From assembly GCA_017618015.1 (NCBI GenBank), contig JAFZVC010000096.1, positions 1-64,000 of the forward strand: 64,000 bases of DNA, written 5' to 3'. The stretch comes from Spirochaetaceae bacterium. GTDB lineage: Bacteria > Spirochaetota > Spirochaetia > Treponematales > Treponemataceae. The notes beneath the pieces are model-generated. The model was not told where the DNA came from and did not search any database. It saw nothing but the letters and a program-made list of their open reading frames with translations. Both the position numbers and the translations under genes were made by a program. This document shows, piece by piece, positions 8,460 through 16,381 of this stretch (positions are counted from its first letter, which is position 1; every line of letters begins with the position of its first letter).

Positions 8460-8825
8460 ATGCGCTATAAGGATATTGTAAAGAGTTTTAATATGCCAAT
8501 AGCATATTATTGTATGGAATTACGTGCTACGTTCATAACAAATCTAAAAAAGTATCGCAAATCAAATAAGCTTTCACAAATGAAACTTGCAGAAATGTGC
8601 AATACATCCACAAGTTATATAGGCGAAATTGAAATTGGGAAGAAATTTCCTTCCGTGGAAATGATACAAAGAATTGCTTCTGCGCTTGATGTAGCTCCGT
8701 ACAAACTTTTTATGACCGAGGAAGATTTTAATAAAGTTGAAGTTCCATCCGAATTGAAAAAATCATTAATCGAAAATCTGCAAAAAACCGTCGCCGAAAT
8801 CGTTGAGCATGATTTATCAAATTGA
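8460..8825 (+). CDS. XRE-family helix-turn-helix regulator
   Basis: A 121-residue (or 103-residue) DNA-binding protein. The Cro/C1-type HTH is clear: L-S-Q-M-K-L-A-E-M-C, T-S-Y-I-G-E-I-E-I-G-K-K-F-P-S and a third helix ending at A-L-D-V-A-P-Y. A short helical tail follows. The start is uncertain because no ATG has a Shine-Dalgarno sequence. The ATG at 8460 lies 8 nt after a TATAAT box. The ATG at 8514 gives the N-terminus most usual for the family and follows a palindrome at 8490-8508. Likely targets are itself and the divergent lipoprotein. Confidence 0.8.
   Translation: MRYKDIVKSFNMPIAYYCMELRATFITNLKKYRKSNKLSQMKLAEMCNTSTSYIGEIEIGKKFPSVEMIQRIASALDVAPYKLFMTEEDFNKVEVPSELKKSLIENLQKTVAEIVEHDLSN
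8490..8508. promoter_or_regulatory. palindrome before the alternative XRE start
   Basis: AATATGC and GCATATT form a perfect 7-bp inverted repeat around CAATA, ending 5 nt before the ATG at 8514. It could be an XRE auto-operator if translation starts at 8514, or merely coding sequence if it starts at 8460. Confidence 0.35.
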
Positions 8826-8888
8826 TTTCTCTGTTTATATAACATATGACTGCGCCGGGATGAAGAACGTTTGATACCTCTATTTCCC

Positions 8889-8917
8889 TTGTATTAACTG
8901 CAAAAATGACGTATCTT
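8889..8917 (+). promoter_or_regulatory. pepT promoter, start site on the ATG
   Basis: TTGTAT (8889-8894) and TATCTT (8912-8917) are separated by 17 bp. The predicted transcription start seven nt after the -10 coincides with the A of the ATG at 8924, and there is no Shine-Dalgarno sequence. Confidence 0.55.
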
Positions 8918-8923
8918 TTATAC

Positions 8924-10171
8924 ATGGAAAATATGAAAAATCAACTTCTTGACCGTTTTATACGATACGTAAAGACTTGGACAACAAGCAACCAAAATAA
9001 TGCAGACAATGGAATTATCCCCTCCGAGGCACGCGAGGCAGATTTTGCACAGGCGCTCGCAGACGAGCTTAAAAAGATAGGGCTTTCCGACGTTCTTGTT
9101 ACGGAACACGCCTATGTATGCGGACGGCTTCCAGCAACAAAAGGCTGCGAGAACGTTCCGGTAATCGGATTTTTGGCGCACATGGACACAGCCGCCGAAG
9201 TTTCCGGCAAAGACGTAAAGCCTTCTGTAATTGAAAACTACAACGGAAAACCGATTTCAATAGGAAACGGAGTCGTGCTTGACCCGGCGAAAGACAAAGA
9301 GCTCGCTGAATCAAAAGGTCAGACGATAATAACGACAGACGGCTCAACTCTGCTTGGCGCGGACGACAAGGCAGGAATCGCCGCAATTATGACGGCAATT
9401 GAGCATATCGTTTCAGACAGCACCATAAAGCACGGCACGGTGGAGATTATCTTCTCGCCAGACGAAGAGACGGGTCACGGTATGGATTTCGTACCGACTG
9501 ACTGGCTCACAGCAAAGCAGTGCTATACGCTCGACGGCGGTAAAGAAGCCGAGCTTGAGGTCGAGTGCTTCAACGCATACAAGAGCGAAATAACGTTCAC
9601 TGGAATCGCGATGCACACCGGAACAGCCCGCCAGGGAATGGTCAACTCAATAACGATGGCATCTTCTTTCCTTTCAATGCTGCCGCCCGGCGAAGCCCCT
9701 GAAACGACAGACGGATACCGTGGCTTCTACGCTCCGATGGATATGTCCGGAGAAATCGAACAGTCAAAAGTTGTGCTTTATCTGCGCGATTTCTCAGCGG
9801 ATGGCATGAAAAAGCGTCTAGAAACAGTGGATGCGCTCGCAAAAGCTGTTGAATACAAGTTCCCGGGCGGAAAAACGAAGGTCGTTCACACAAAGCAGTA
9901 TCTGAACATGAAAGAGGAGCTCGACAAAAACCCCGCCGTCGTTGAAAAACTTGTAAAAGCCGTTAAAAATGCCGGCAAAGAGCCGACTTTCAACCCTATC
10001 CGCGGCGGTACGGACGGCTCGCGGCTTACTGAAATGGGCATTCCGACCCCGAACGTGTTCACAGGCGGACACAACTTCCACTCACGTTCAGAGTGGGCAT
10101 CGCTTGATCAGATGATGACGGCTGTAAAGACAGTCATAGAGCTTGTAAAACTATGGGCAGAGGATAAATAG
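8924..10171 (+). CDS. pepT: peptidase T (tripeptidase)
   Basis: A dinuclear-zinc M20 aminopeptidase that removes the N-terminal residue of tripeptides in the cytoplasm. The 415-residue length is usual for PepT. Visible metal and catalytic motifs are H-M-D-T-A, G-A-D-D-K-A-G (bridging Asp), D-E-E-T-G-H-G (general base Glu and metal Glu) and the late H-N-F-H-S-R-S-E. The start is taken at 8924 because a promoter places the transcript start there; ATGs at 8906 and 8933 are alternatives. murA follows after 2 bp, so the two are almost certainly cotranscribed. Confidence 0.93.
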   Translation: MENMKNQLLDRFIRYVKTWTTSNQNNADNGIIPSEAREADFAQALADELKKIGLSDVLVTEHAYVCGRLPATKGCENVPVIGFLAHMDTAAEVSGKDVKPSVIENYNGKPISIGNGVVLDPAKDKELAESKGQTIITTDGSTLLGADDKAGIAAIMTAIEHIVSDSTIKHGTVEIIFSPDEETGHGMDFVPTDWLTAKQCYTLDGGKEAELEVECFNAYKSEITFTGIAMHTGTARQGMVNSITMASSFLSMLPPGEAPETTDGYRGFYAPMDMSGEIEQSKVVLYLRDFSADGMKKRLETVDALAKAVEYKFPGGKTKVVHTKQYLNMKEELDKNPAVVEKLVKAVKNAGKEPTFNPIRGGTDGSRLTEMGIPTPNVFTGGHNFHSRSEWASLDQMMTAVKTVIELVKLWAEDK

Positions 10172-10173
10172 AC

Positions 10174-11454
10174 ATGATTGAGTATCACGTAGAAGGCGGA
10201 TTCCCTATAAAGGGAACGATTCATGCAAGCGGAAACAAAAACGCCGCGCTTCCTTGCATTGCAGCATGTCTGCTCACACCGGAGCCTGTTGTACTTCACA
10301 ACATCCCGGAAATTGAAGACACAAGGGTTATGATAGAAGTCCTAAAAAGCCTTGGTGTCTCTGCGGAGCATGTAAAGAAAAACACATGGCGCATAACATG
10401 CGACAACATACAAAAAACGGAAATCCCGCCGGAGCTTTCAAGAAAGATACGTGGCTCAATCCTCTTCGCCGGCCCGCTCGCCGCCCGCTGCGGAAAAGCG
10501 GTAATGTCCCCGCCTGGTGGTGACGTTATCGGCCGCCGCCGTGTGGACACACACTTTTTGGCACTCCAGGAGCTTGGCGTACGCATTTCCGCAAACGGAC
10601 AGTTCGTGTTCACCGCGAACAAGCTTGCAGGCGCGGACATCTTCCTTGACGAAGCTTCCGTTACCGCCACCGAAAATGCACTTATGGCGGCGGCTCTTGC
10701 CGAAGGAACGACAATAATCACAAATGCGGCGAGCGAACCGCACGTTCAGGACTTATGCCGCATGCTCAACTGTATGGGAGCGAATATTACCGGCATCGGT
10801 TCTAACATCCTTACGATAAACGGTGTGAGCCAGCTTCACGGTTGCGAATTCACAATCGGCCCCGACTTTATGGAGATAGGTTCTTTTATCGGGCTTGCCG
10901 CCGCTACGAAGGGCTCTATAACGATTACCGGCATCCGTCCTCAGGATTTGCGTCCTATTAAGCCGGCATTCACAAAGCTTGGCATTCATTGGGACGTTGA
11001 CGGTGACACCGTTACAGTTCCAGTCGGACAGGCTATGCAAGTCGATACGGATATCGGCGGAATGACGCCAAAAATCGATGACAGCCCGTGGCCAGGATTC
11101 CCTGCTGACCTTACGAGCGTTATGACTGTTGTAGCGACACAAGTGACAGGAACAGTCCTCATCTTTGAGAAGATGTTCGAGTCGCGCATGTTCTTTGTGG
11201 ACAAGCTTATCGGGATGGGCGCGCGCATTACGCTTTGCGACCCGCACAGAGCTGTTGTTTCTGGACCTTGCATTTTGCACGGTGACGAGCTTGTTTCGCC
11301 CGATATACGCGCAGGCATGGCTCTTCTCATTGCTGCATTAAGCGCGCAGGGCGACAGTGTTATTCGGAACGTGTACCAGATTGAACGCGGTTACGAAGAG
11401 CTTGTGGAACGATTGCAGTCATTAGGCGCGCACATAACGCGGCGCGACGCATAG
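10174..11454 (+). CDS. murA: UDP-N-acetylglucosamine 1-carboxyvinyltransferase
   Basis: The first committed step of peptidoglycan synthesis: transfers enolpyruvate from phosphoenolpyruvate to UDP-GlcNAc. The 426-residue EPT-fold protein has the early G-N-K-N-A-A-L-P motif, S-I-L-F-A-G-P-L, and R-A-G-M-A-L-L near the end. In the mobile loop the usual G-G-C-A-I-G reads P-P-G-G-D-V-I-G, so the Cys is Asp117. This substitution is known from Mycobacterium, Chlamydia and Borrelia MurA and makes the enzyme insensitive to fosfomycin. The ATG is 2 bp after pepT, with AGAGGA upstream. Confidence 0.95.
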   Translation: MIEYHVEGGFPIKGTIHASGNKNAALPCIAACLLTPEPVVLHNIPEIEDTRVMIEVLKSLGVSAEHVKKNTWRITCDNIQKTEIPPELSRKIRGSILFAGPLAARCGKAVMSPPGGDVIGRRRVDTHFLALQELGVRISANGQFVFTANKLAGADIFLDEASVTATENALMAAALAEGTTIITNAASEPHVQDLCRMLNCMGANITGIGSNILTINGVSQLHGCEFTIGPDFMEIGSFIGLAAATKGSITITGIRPQDLRPIKPAFTKLGIHWDVDGDTVTVPVGQAMQVDTDIGGMTPKIDDSPWPGFPADLTSVMTVVATQVTGTVLIFEKMFESRMFFVDKLIGMGARITLCDPHRAVVSGPCILHGDELVSPDIRAGMALLIAALSAQGDSVIRNVYQIERGYEELVERLQSLGAHITRRDA

Positions 11455-11465
11455 GCGTTTTCGCG

Positions 11466-13457
11466 CTATTCTCCGTGTACGCTCAGGAATCTGAAACTTG
11501 TCAAAAGCACAAGCAGAATCACGATACCAAGCATACCTATCGGTGTAGCCGCGCCCAACAGGCTGTACATGGAGATAGCGACAATGCTTTCCAAATAATC
11601 GGCAAGCATCATCATAAAGTAAATTCCCGCCGTCATAATTGGGAAAAGCAAAATCCATCCGAACCGGAACATATGGCCGGAAAGCAGCCTGTAGTTAAAG
11701 CTTACGACCGCAAAGAAAATCATAAATACAAGTATGATGAAAGGATAGCAGCATCTTTTCGCAAGTGCGCATGAATAAATTTCGCTTGAAAAACCATACT
11801 GATCGGCTTTAGAGGCAAACCGAAGCAATGAAATGAACGGCATATTCTCTGGCCCGCCACATGCCAGGCGGATGAGTGTCAAGTCACCGAACGGAATATC
11901 GAGCAAATAGAACGGAAGAGGATCTTCTTCCTGCGGATATTTATATTTAGGTGCAATTGACGGATTAATTTTACCGTTACGCAGGTTATCAGCTTCTCTG
12001 TCTACGCCTTCAAGAAAGATAAACGGAACATACTGGTCATTGCTCGTTTTGATTTCCCAGTTTGCGTCAATCAGCCCAGAATCTCTAAGAGATGAAACAA
12101 GCTGTGCTGTCATTTTTGCATACGGCACAGAGAAGAACTGGATCGTGTCACCCTCAGGCGAAACTGTCGTTACAGAAAAATTCCTGAAATACTGAACGAA
12201 CTGTCCTGTATCCTCAACGATAGAAATACCACCTATAAAAATGATGTCTATCGTTCCATCAGCTTTTGTCCAAGCAAAATACACATCGTTCGCAGCCTCA
12301 AAATCACGCATGTCCGTTGTTTCATCAACAAAGAAATACTGCTTCTGAAGTTTTTCCATCGTTGCGGCAAAATAGTTCTTCACATCGGGATCGCTCGGAT
12401 ACAAGTCGTTAAGCTTAAGAAGTGTGTAATAAGCTTTAAGAACATCTCCCCTTTCAAGGGCGATGTAAGCTTCCTTCTTCGTCTTGTATAACTCATCCGT
12501 CCCTTTGTTCAGCAAATCATCGTTATTAGAAATTATATCCCATGCCATTGACGAGATTTCGTTAGCACGGGCTTTAATCTCTTCATCGTTCGTTTTTTTC
12601 GCAAGCTCTGCATAGTAATGAGCATCTATATAATTAGAAGTCTTAAGAGCTGTTTCTGCTATCTCAAGATAATCGCTGTTTTTAGAAAGCTTATCCAGAG
12701 CTATTGACGAGATTTCTTGAGCACGGGCTTTATTCTGATCGGCGCGGCCGGTCGTTTTTTTTGCCAGCTCCGCATAATAATGAGCATTTATATAATCAGA
12801 ATCGGCAAGAGCTTTTTCTGCTTTCTGAAGAGACGAATACGCAAGACTATCACCCTGTTGATAAGCATAATAGCCTTTATCCTGCGTATCTGGAGTCGTC
12901 ATGCCACTTTTGCTTCTCGCCTTAATCTCTTCTTCTTCCATATGACGCGCCAGTTCTTTCGCTTCTGCAGAATCGGGATAAAGCTTAAGGGCTTCATCCG
13001 CATAAAATCTTGCATAATCGTAGGAACCTTCATTTGCATTTTCATTGGCAAGTTCCGTATACAAGACGAAGTTACGCTGACGTATCTCGTAGACAGAGAT
13101 TTTCTCTTCCACTATCGGGATAAGCGCTTCCTTAACTACAAAGCAGATTAACACGCATGAAACGCAGATAATAAGTACCGATTTAAAATGACCAAGCATG
13201 ATGGTCGAAAATCGTTTTTCCCTTCCGCTTGAAGATATTCCGAAAAACCATGAGAACCCGAATATCTCCGCGGTCATTAGAACAGCAGGAATCAGATTGA
13301 AGAAAAAGATAAAACCTTTGTTCAACCTGTATCCGAATGAATCAGGAGGAAGGACAGATTCTGCTTTTGTAAAGAAAATAAAAAACAGAACTGTGAAAGT
13401 ACAAACCAAGAAAGTATAAACTGCAAATATGATTACAGCTCTTAATCTGCTGCTCAT
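11466..13457 (-). CDS. multi-pass membrane protein with repeat-containing middle domain
   Basis: A 663-residue protein of unknown function. Three hydrophobic segments lie in the first 110 residues and three or four in the last 110, with a long hydrophilic middle. The middle has helical, TPR-like repeats: the segment A-H-Y-Y-A-E-L-A-K-K-T occurs twice, encoded by near-identical DNA at 12546-12830. The ATG overlaps the end of the upstream membrane-protein gene by 4 bp, so the two are translationally coupled and probably form one complex. No transporter or enzyme motif was recognised. Confidence 0.6.
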   Translation of the reverse strand: MSSRLRAVIIFAVYTFLVCTFTVLFFIFFTKAESVLPPDSFGYRLNKGFIFFFNLIPAVLMTAEIFGFSWFFGISSSGREKRFSTIMLGHFKSVLIICVSCVLICFVVKEALIPIVEEKISVYEIRQRNFVLYTELANENANEGSYDYARFYADEALKLYPDSAEAKELARHMEEEEIKARSKSGMTTPDTQDKGYYAYQQGDSLAYSSLQKAEKALADSDYINAHYYAELAKKTTGRADQNKARAQEISSIALDKLSKNSDYLEIAETALKTSNYIDAHYYAELAKKTNDEEIKARANEISSMAWDIISNNDDLLNKGTDELYKTKKEAYIALERGDVLKAYYTLLKLNDLYPSDPDVKNYFAATMEKLQKQYFFVDETTDMRDFEAANDVYFAWTKADGTIDIIFIGGISIVEDTGQFVQYFRNFSVTTVSPEGDTIQFFSVPYAKMTAQLVSSLRDSGLIDANWEIKTSNDQYVPFIFLEGVDREADNLRNGKINPSIAPKYKYPQEEDPLPFYLLDIPFGDLTLIRLACGGPENMPFISLLRFASKADQYGFSSEIYSCALAKRCCYPFIILVFMIFFAVVSFNYRLLSGHMFRFGWILLFPIMTAGIYFMMMLADYLESIVAISMYSLLGAATPIGMLGIVILLVLLTSFRFLSVHGE
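12546..12830 (-). repeat. two imperfect tandem copies of a ~125-bp coding repeat
   Basis: The blocks at about 12546-12670 and 12701-12830 are similar base for base. Both contain TTGACGAGATTTC, AGCACGGGCTTTA, then TAATGAGCAT and TATATAAT at matching offsets. They encode the two helical repeats of the 663-residue protein. The high nucleotide similarity indicates a fairly recent internal duplication. Boundaries are approximate. Confidence 0.6.
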
Positions 13458-14374
13458 TCTCCCTCCCTGTTGCGGTCAGGATGACGTACCCAATTGAATA
13501 TACCGACCGCCATAAACGAAACGCACAAAACGCCATTAAAAACAAGCGGCACATACCAGTTTCCTAAGAACGGTATTTTTTCAGTAATCGAGCTGTCATA
13601 AAACATGATATTCGCAAACACGATGAACGCGAACACAAACATTACGATAAGCGCATTAACAAGCCGCCATGACGAAAACCGGCAAAGGAAAATAACAGAT
13701 GAAAGGGCAAAACCCATCGTCGCAAAAAGAATATACGAGAAGTAGCCTTTCGCAAGCGCGGAACGGCATACGCTATTCAGCAACAAACACTTTTCATAAA
13801 CATAATCGCCCCAAAAAGGAACGCTTATGCTGCTTTCTATTATGATATCCGAATACTTACCGGAAGTTTCTTCATCAACCCTTCCCGGAAATACTTTTCT
13901 GCGCCACGTATCTCCGAAAGTAAGATATTCGCCTTCTTTACGGAAATAGCCTTTGGAAATCACTTCATCATCCGGCTCCAAATCCGGAACGACCTCTTCA
14001 ACAACCTCTACATCCGCGACTTCAACAACCGGAACAGAAGAAGCTTCCTGCCTTATGGTGAAGAGTTTTGCACAGCCTGGAATGACAAGCATCCAGACAA
14101 GAAGCGCTAGGATAAAATAAGGGATTACAAACTGCAGGACAGAAAACTTATGCTTGATTATATAGAGGACAAGCGCCATAAGCGACAAAACCACGCACCA
14201 CGGCAGATATCGGATTAAACTATCGATAAAGTACGAGAGGTTAAAAAAATCTGATTTTACTCCGGCTTCTAAGTGCATACAGTTTTCTGCAAGCATCGCA
14301 AAAAAAGCCGCACCCAAAAGGATAAAGAGAAAAAAAACAAAAAAGACCAGCACAAGCCAAAATGATTTTTTCAT
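13454..14374 (-). CDS. hypothetical multi-pass membrane protein
   Basis: A 306-residue protein with about six hydrophobic segments: an N-terminal one, three by residue 120, and two near the C-terminus. Between them is an acidic loop (V-E-V-A-D-V-E-V-V-E-E-V-V) and a soluble domain. It is the first gene of a two-gene unit with the 663-residue membrane protein and overlaps it by ATGA. The ATG has no convincing Shine-Dalgarno sequence. Family not recognised. Confidence 0.55.
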   Translation of the reverse strand: MKKSFWLVLVFFVFFLFILLGAAFFAMLAENCMHLEAGVKSDFFNLSYFIDSLIRYLPWCVVLSLMALVLYIIKHKFSVLQFVIPYFILALLVWMLVIPGCAKLFTIRQEASSVPVVEVADVEVVEEVVPDLEPDDEVISKGYFRKEGEYLTFGDTWRRKVFPGRVDEETSGKYSDIIIESSISVPFWGDYVYEKCLLLNSVCRSALAKGYFSYILFATMGFALSSVIFLCRFSSWRLVNALIVMFVFAFIVFANIMFYDSSITEKIPFLGNWYVPLVFNGVLCVSFMAVGIFNWVRHPDRNREGE

Positions 14375-14402
14375 GCTATATTCACAATACCACTAACATA
14401 AA

Positions 14403-14433
14403 ATCAGCACAAGTTATTCACAAGTTATCTACA
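14403..14433 (+). promoter_or_regulatory. DnaA-box cluster, left
   Basis: TTATTCACA (14414-14422) fits the TTWTNCACA consensus exactly. TTATCTACA (14425-14433) has one mismatch. A weaker ATCAGCACA precedes at 14403-14411. All three are spaced 11 bp apart in the same orientation, so they face the same side of the helix. Confidence 0.5.
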
Positions 14434-14758
14434 ACTATTGAAAACATATTCTAAGTGCTGAAACCATTATATTTATCGGCATTTTTTCATGTTACGGACA
14501 TAAAAAAACACCGCACTATGAAGTCGCCTAAAAAATCTCCAATTTAATTAAATGGATGAAAAACACCCCAGGAGCCGTGCGCTTAATTCTTTGTCATACA
14601 ATTATTTAACCATTATCTTTATATAAAATAAAAGATAAAAATATTTTTATATACTGTATTGCTTTACAAAAAAAAGAGATTTTTTTCATAAAAAACTATT
14701 GACTAAAGCATTTCTTTTCAAATCCGTTAGATAGGAAAAATGGGTATTTTTGGTGTAG

Positions 14759-14790
14759 TTTCTCACAAGTTTTTCCACAAGTTATGCACA
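14759..14790 (+). promoter_or_regulatory. DnaA-box cluster, right
   Basis: TTTTCCACA (14771-14779) and TTATGCACA (14782-14790) both fit TTWTNCACA exactly. TTTCTCACA (14759-14767) has one mismatch. Spacing is 12 and 11 bp, and the orientation matches the left cluster, about 345 bp away. Confidence 0.5.
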
Positions 14791-14856
14791 AGCTTTGTAG
14801 AGACTTTTCAACACCTTCAAAGACAGCTGGAAAAACTCTGTGAGGGCAAAAAAAAA

Positions 14857-14883
14857 CTGCTGCATAAAACTTATATGCAGCAG
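14857..14883 (-). terminator. intrinsic terminator of the STAS/zinc-ribbon gene
   Basis: CTGCTGCATA and TATGCAGCAG form a perfect 10-bp stem with a 7-nt loop. On the minus strand it follows the STAS stop by about 28 nt and is followed by a run of nine T residues. Confidence 0.85.
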
Positions 14884-14911
14884 TAATTATAAATATTCAG
14901 AAATGAGGGGA

Positions 14912-15463
14912 TTAGCCTAAAAGAACTTGTCCCTGATTATCTATTGCAAGAATTGACTTACATTCCGAGCAGCGGAAACGTCCAGCTTTTGTAGCCTTAA
15001 GCTTCTTTGCGCATACAGGGCATGCGAAAATCTTCGGGAAGAACGATTCCTGAATAACCGGCTCTTCACTGAAGAATGCGATAGCCTCTTCCTGTGTTTC
15101 TCTGATGTTGAAGAACTGAGAGAAGCCCAGCAACTGGAAGACTTCGTATACTTTTGACTGGATCTCGAAAAGAACGATATCGCCGCCCTTTGGCTTAACC
15201 ATCTTCTGGAACGAAGTAAGAGCTCCGATACCTGTTGAAGAAACATAATTGAGCGAAGTGCAGTTAAAGATAAGGTTCACATAACCTGCCTCAACGACTT
15301 TAGACACTTTCTTCTGGAAAACAGCAGAGTTATATGTATCTATATAACCATTGAGATAAAGAATTATACAATTATCAACCGTCTCAACTTTCTCTAATGA
15401 AATTTTCAGACTGTCGTCTCTTTCATCATTGAATCCCGGTATAAGATTATTGTTTATGCTCAT
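14912..15463 (-). CDS. STAS-domain anti-sigma antagonist fused to a zinc ribbon
   Basis: A 183-residue protein. Residues about 15-125 are a STAS domain (I-I-L-Y-L-N-G-Y-I-D-T-Y-N-S, then N-Y-V-S-S-T-G-I-G-A-L), with the serine of S-S-T-G where SpoIIAA-type antagonists are phosphorylated. Residues about 148-175 form a zinc ribbon of the form C-P-V-C, then C-S-E-C. STAS proteins normally end after the first domain, so the ribbon may bind a partner or nucleic acid. It has its own consensus promoter, a predicted start on the ATG, and its own terminator, so it is a single gene. Confidence 0.85.
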   Translation of the reverse strand: MSINNNLIPGFNDERDDSLKISLEKVETVDNCIILYLNGYIDTYNSAVFQKKVSKVVEAGYVNLIFNCTSLNYVSSTGIGALTSFQKMVKPKGGDIVLFEIQSKVYEVFQLLGFSQFFNIRETQEEAIAFFSEEPVIQESFFPKIFACPVCAKKLKATKAGRFRCSECKSILAIDNQGQVLLG

Positions 15464-15469
15464 ACGAAT

Positions 15470-15498
15470 ATTCTATACAAACTTTTTCATATTGTCAA
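15470..15498 (-). promoter_or_regulatory. promoter of the STAS/zinc-ribbon gene, start site on the ATG
   Basis: On the minus strand, TTGACA (15493-15498), a 17-bp spacer and TAGAAT (15470-15475) form a near-consensus sigma-70 promoter. The base seven nt after the -10 is the A of the ATG at 15463, leaving no room for a leader. Confidence 0.7.
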
Positions 15499-15552
15499 AC
15501 AAACTTATACGTCATTACAGCAAGATTTCCGCGAACATACACGCACAGCCGA

Positions 15553-16278
15553 TTACGGAGTCCAGCCTGCATCGACATTCAAAAGCGCACCGTTGATGCA
15601 TCCCATCCGCAAAAGAAAAACTGCAGTTTCTGCAATTTCCTCCGGGGCGATAAGCTTTCCGCGCGGCATTTTTTTACGCTGCCCGGCTTTAACTTCTTCC
15701 GGCACGAATTCCGTGTCCGTAAAACCCGGTAAAATTGCGTTGCACGTTATTCCGCAGCTTCCGTATTCAGCTGCCACGGACTTCACAAGGCTGCAAAGCC
15801 CTGTTTTTGCCGCCGCATACACTGCGTTCGTCCTGTAGCTGCGGAAACTTGACGTGCCGGTACCTCCGAACAGAAGAATCCTGCCCCACCCTCTTTTCTG
15901 CATGTTCTGCAGTGCTTCACTTACGATAGTGCCGGGCAGCGTAAGGTTCGCCTGAACGGACGCGGCCCATTCCTCAGAAGTAGTTTCTGACACTGGTTTT
16001 TGCAGGAACGGTCCGTAGCAGACGCAAACTATATCCGCGTCCTCTATTGCGCGAACAAAAGCCCTGGACAAACTTCCGCTATCTATTCCGCACAAAATGC
16101 CGGAAACTTCCGTAATTGCTGAAAGCTCTTTTACGAGCGAATTAAGCTTTTCTTCGTTATGACCGCCGTGAACAGTTAAAATGGCTTTTTCTTGCGCAAG
16201 GGCTTTTGAAACTGCCGCGCCAATGCCACCGCTTCCGCCTATTACAAACGCTTTTTTGCCTGCAATGCTCTCTGACAT
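15553..16278 (-). CDS. short-chain dehydrogenase/reductase
   Basis: A 241-residue NAD(P)-dependent oxidoreductase; substrate unknown. Rossmann motif G-G-S-G-G-I-G-A lies near the N-terminus and the catalytic Y-A-A-A-K lies in the middle, with an upstream G-T-G-T-S-S that can supply the catalytic Ser. The C-terminal G-A-L-L-N-V-D-A-G-W is typical of FabG-like members. The start at 16278 is chosen because it begins just before the Rossmann strand and lies 7 nt after a TATACT box. The longer frame to 16344 would run through that promoter. It is divergent from the trmJ-like gene. Confidence 0.85.
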   Translation of the reverse strand: MSESIAGKKAFVIGGSGGIGAAVSKALAQEKAILTVHGGHNEEKLNSLVKELSAITEVSGILCGIDSGSLSRAFVRAIEDADIVCVCYGPFLQKPVSETTSEEWAASVQANLTLPGTIVSEALQNMQKRGWGRILLFGGTGTSSFRSYRTNAVYAAAKTGLCSLVKSVAAEYGSCGITCNAILPGFTDTEFVPEEVKAGQRKKMPRGKLIAPEEIAETAVFLLRMGCINGALLNVDAGWTP

Positions 16279-16284
16279 ACCGAA

Positions 16285-16313
16285 AGTATACAGGCACGCG
16301 ATAATTTCGTCCA
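16285..16313 (-). promoter_or_regulatory. SDR-gene promoter, start site on the ATG
   Basis: On the minus strand, TGGACG (16308-16313), a 17-bp spacer and TATACT (16285-16290). The predicted start is the A of the ATG at 16278. There is no Shine-Dalgarno sequence. Confidence 0.55.
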
Positions 16314-16346
16314 CATCACGCAATATTGCGCATGAACGCGACACTG

Positions 16347-16375
16347 TTCACATATCCGCAAAAAAGCTGTATATT
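16347..16375 (+). promoter_or_regulatory. trmJ-like promoter, start site on the ATG
   Basis: TTCACA (16347-16352), a 17-bp spacer and TATATT (16370-16375). The predicted start is the A of the ATG at 16382. This promoter and the SDR promoter sit back to back within 104 bp. Confidence 0.55.
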
Positions 16376-16381
16376 CACCCC

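Larger units (their letters stand above)
14375..14911. other. 537-bp A+T-rich intergenic region with two DnaA-box clusters
   Basis: There is no credible gene here. The left end holds a cluster of DnaA-box-like nonamers (14403-14433) and the right part another (14759-14790), both on the + strand. Between them, about 14610-14700 is almost pure A/T. A minus-strand GCCGATAA at 14473-14480 matches the sigma-28 -10 consensus, but I see no matching -35. The right edge holds the terminator of the STAS gene. This resembles a DnaA-binding regulatory or titration site more than an ordinary promoter region. Confidence 0.6.

Noticed and set aside
14375-14911. Main chromosomal origin of replication
   Set aside because: The boxes look right, but genes on both sides are mostly on the minus strand with no switch, and dnaA, dnaN, gyrB and rpmH are absent.
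16181-16381. N-terminal extension of the trmJ-like protein
   Set aside because: The extra codons run through both divergent promoters and the start of the SDR gene. The family N-terminus begins at 16382.
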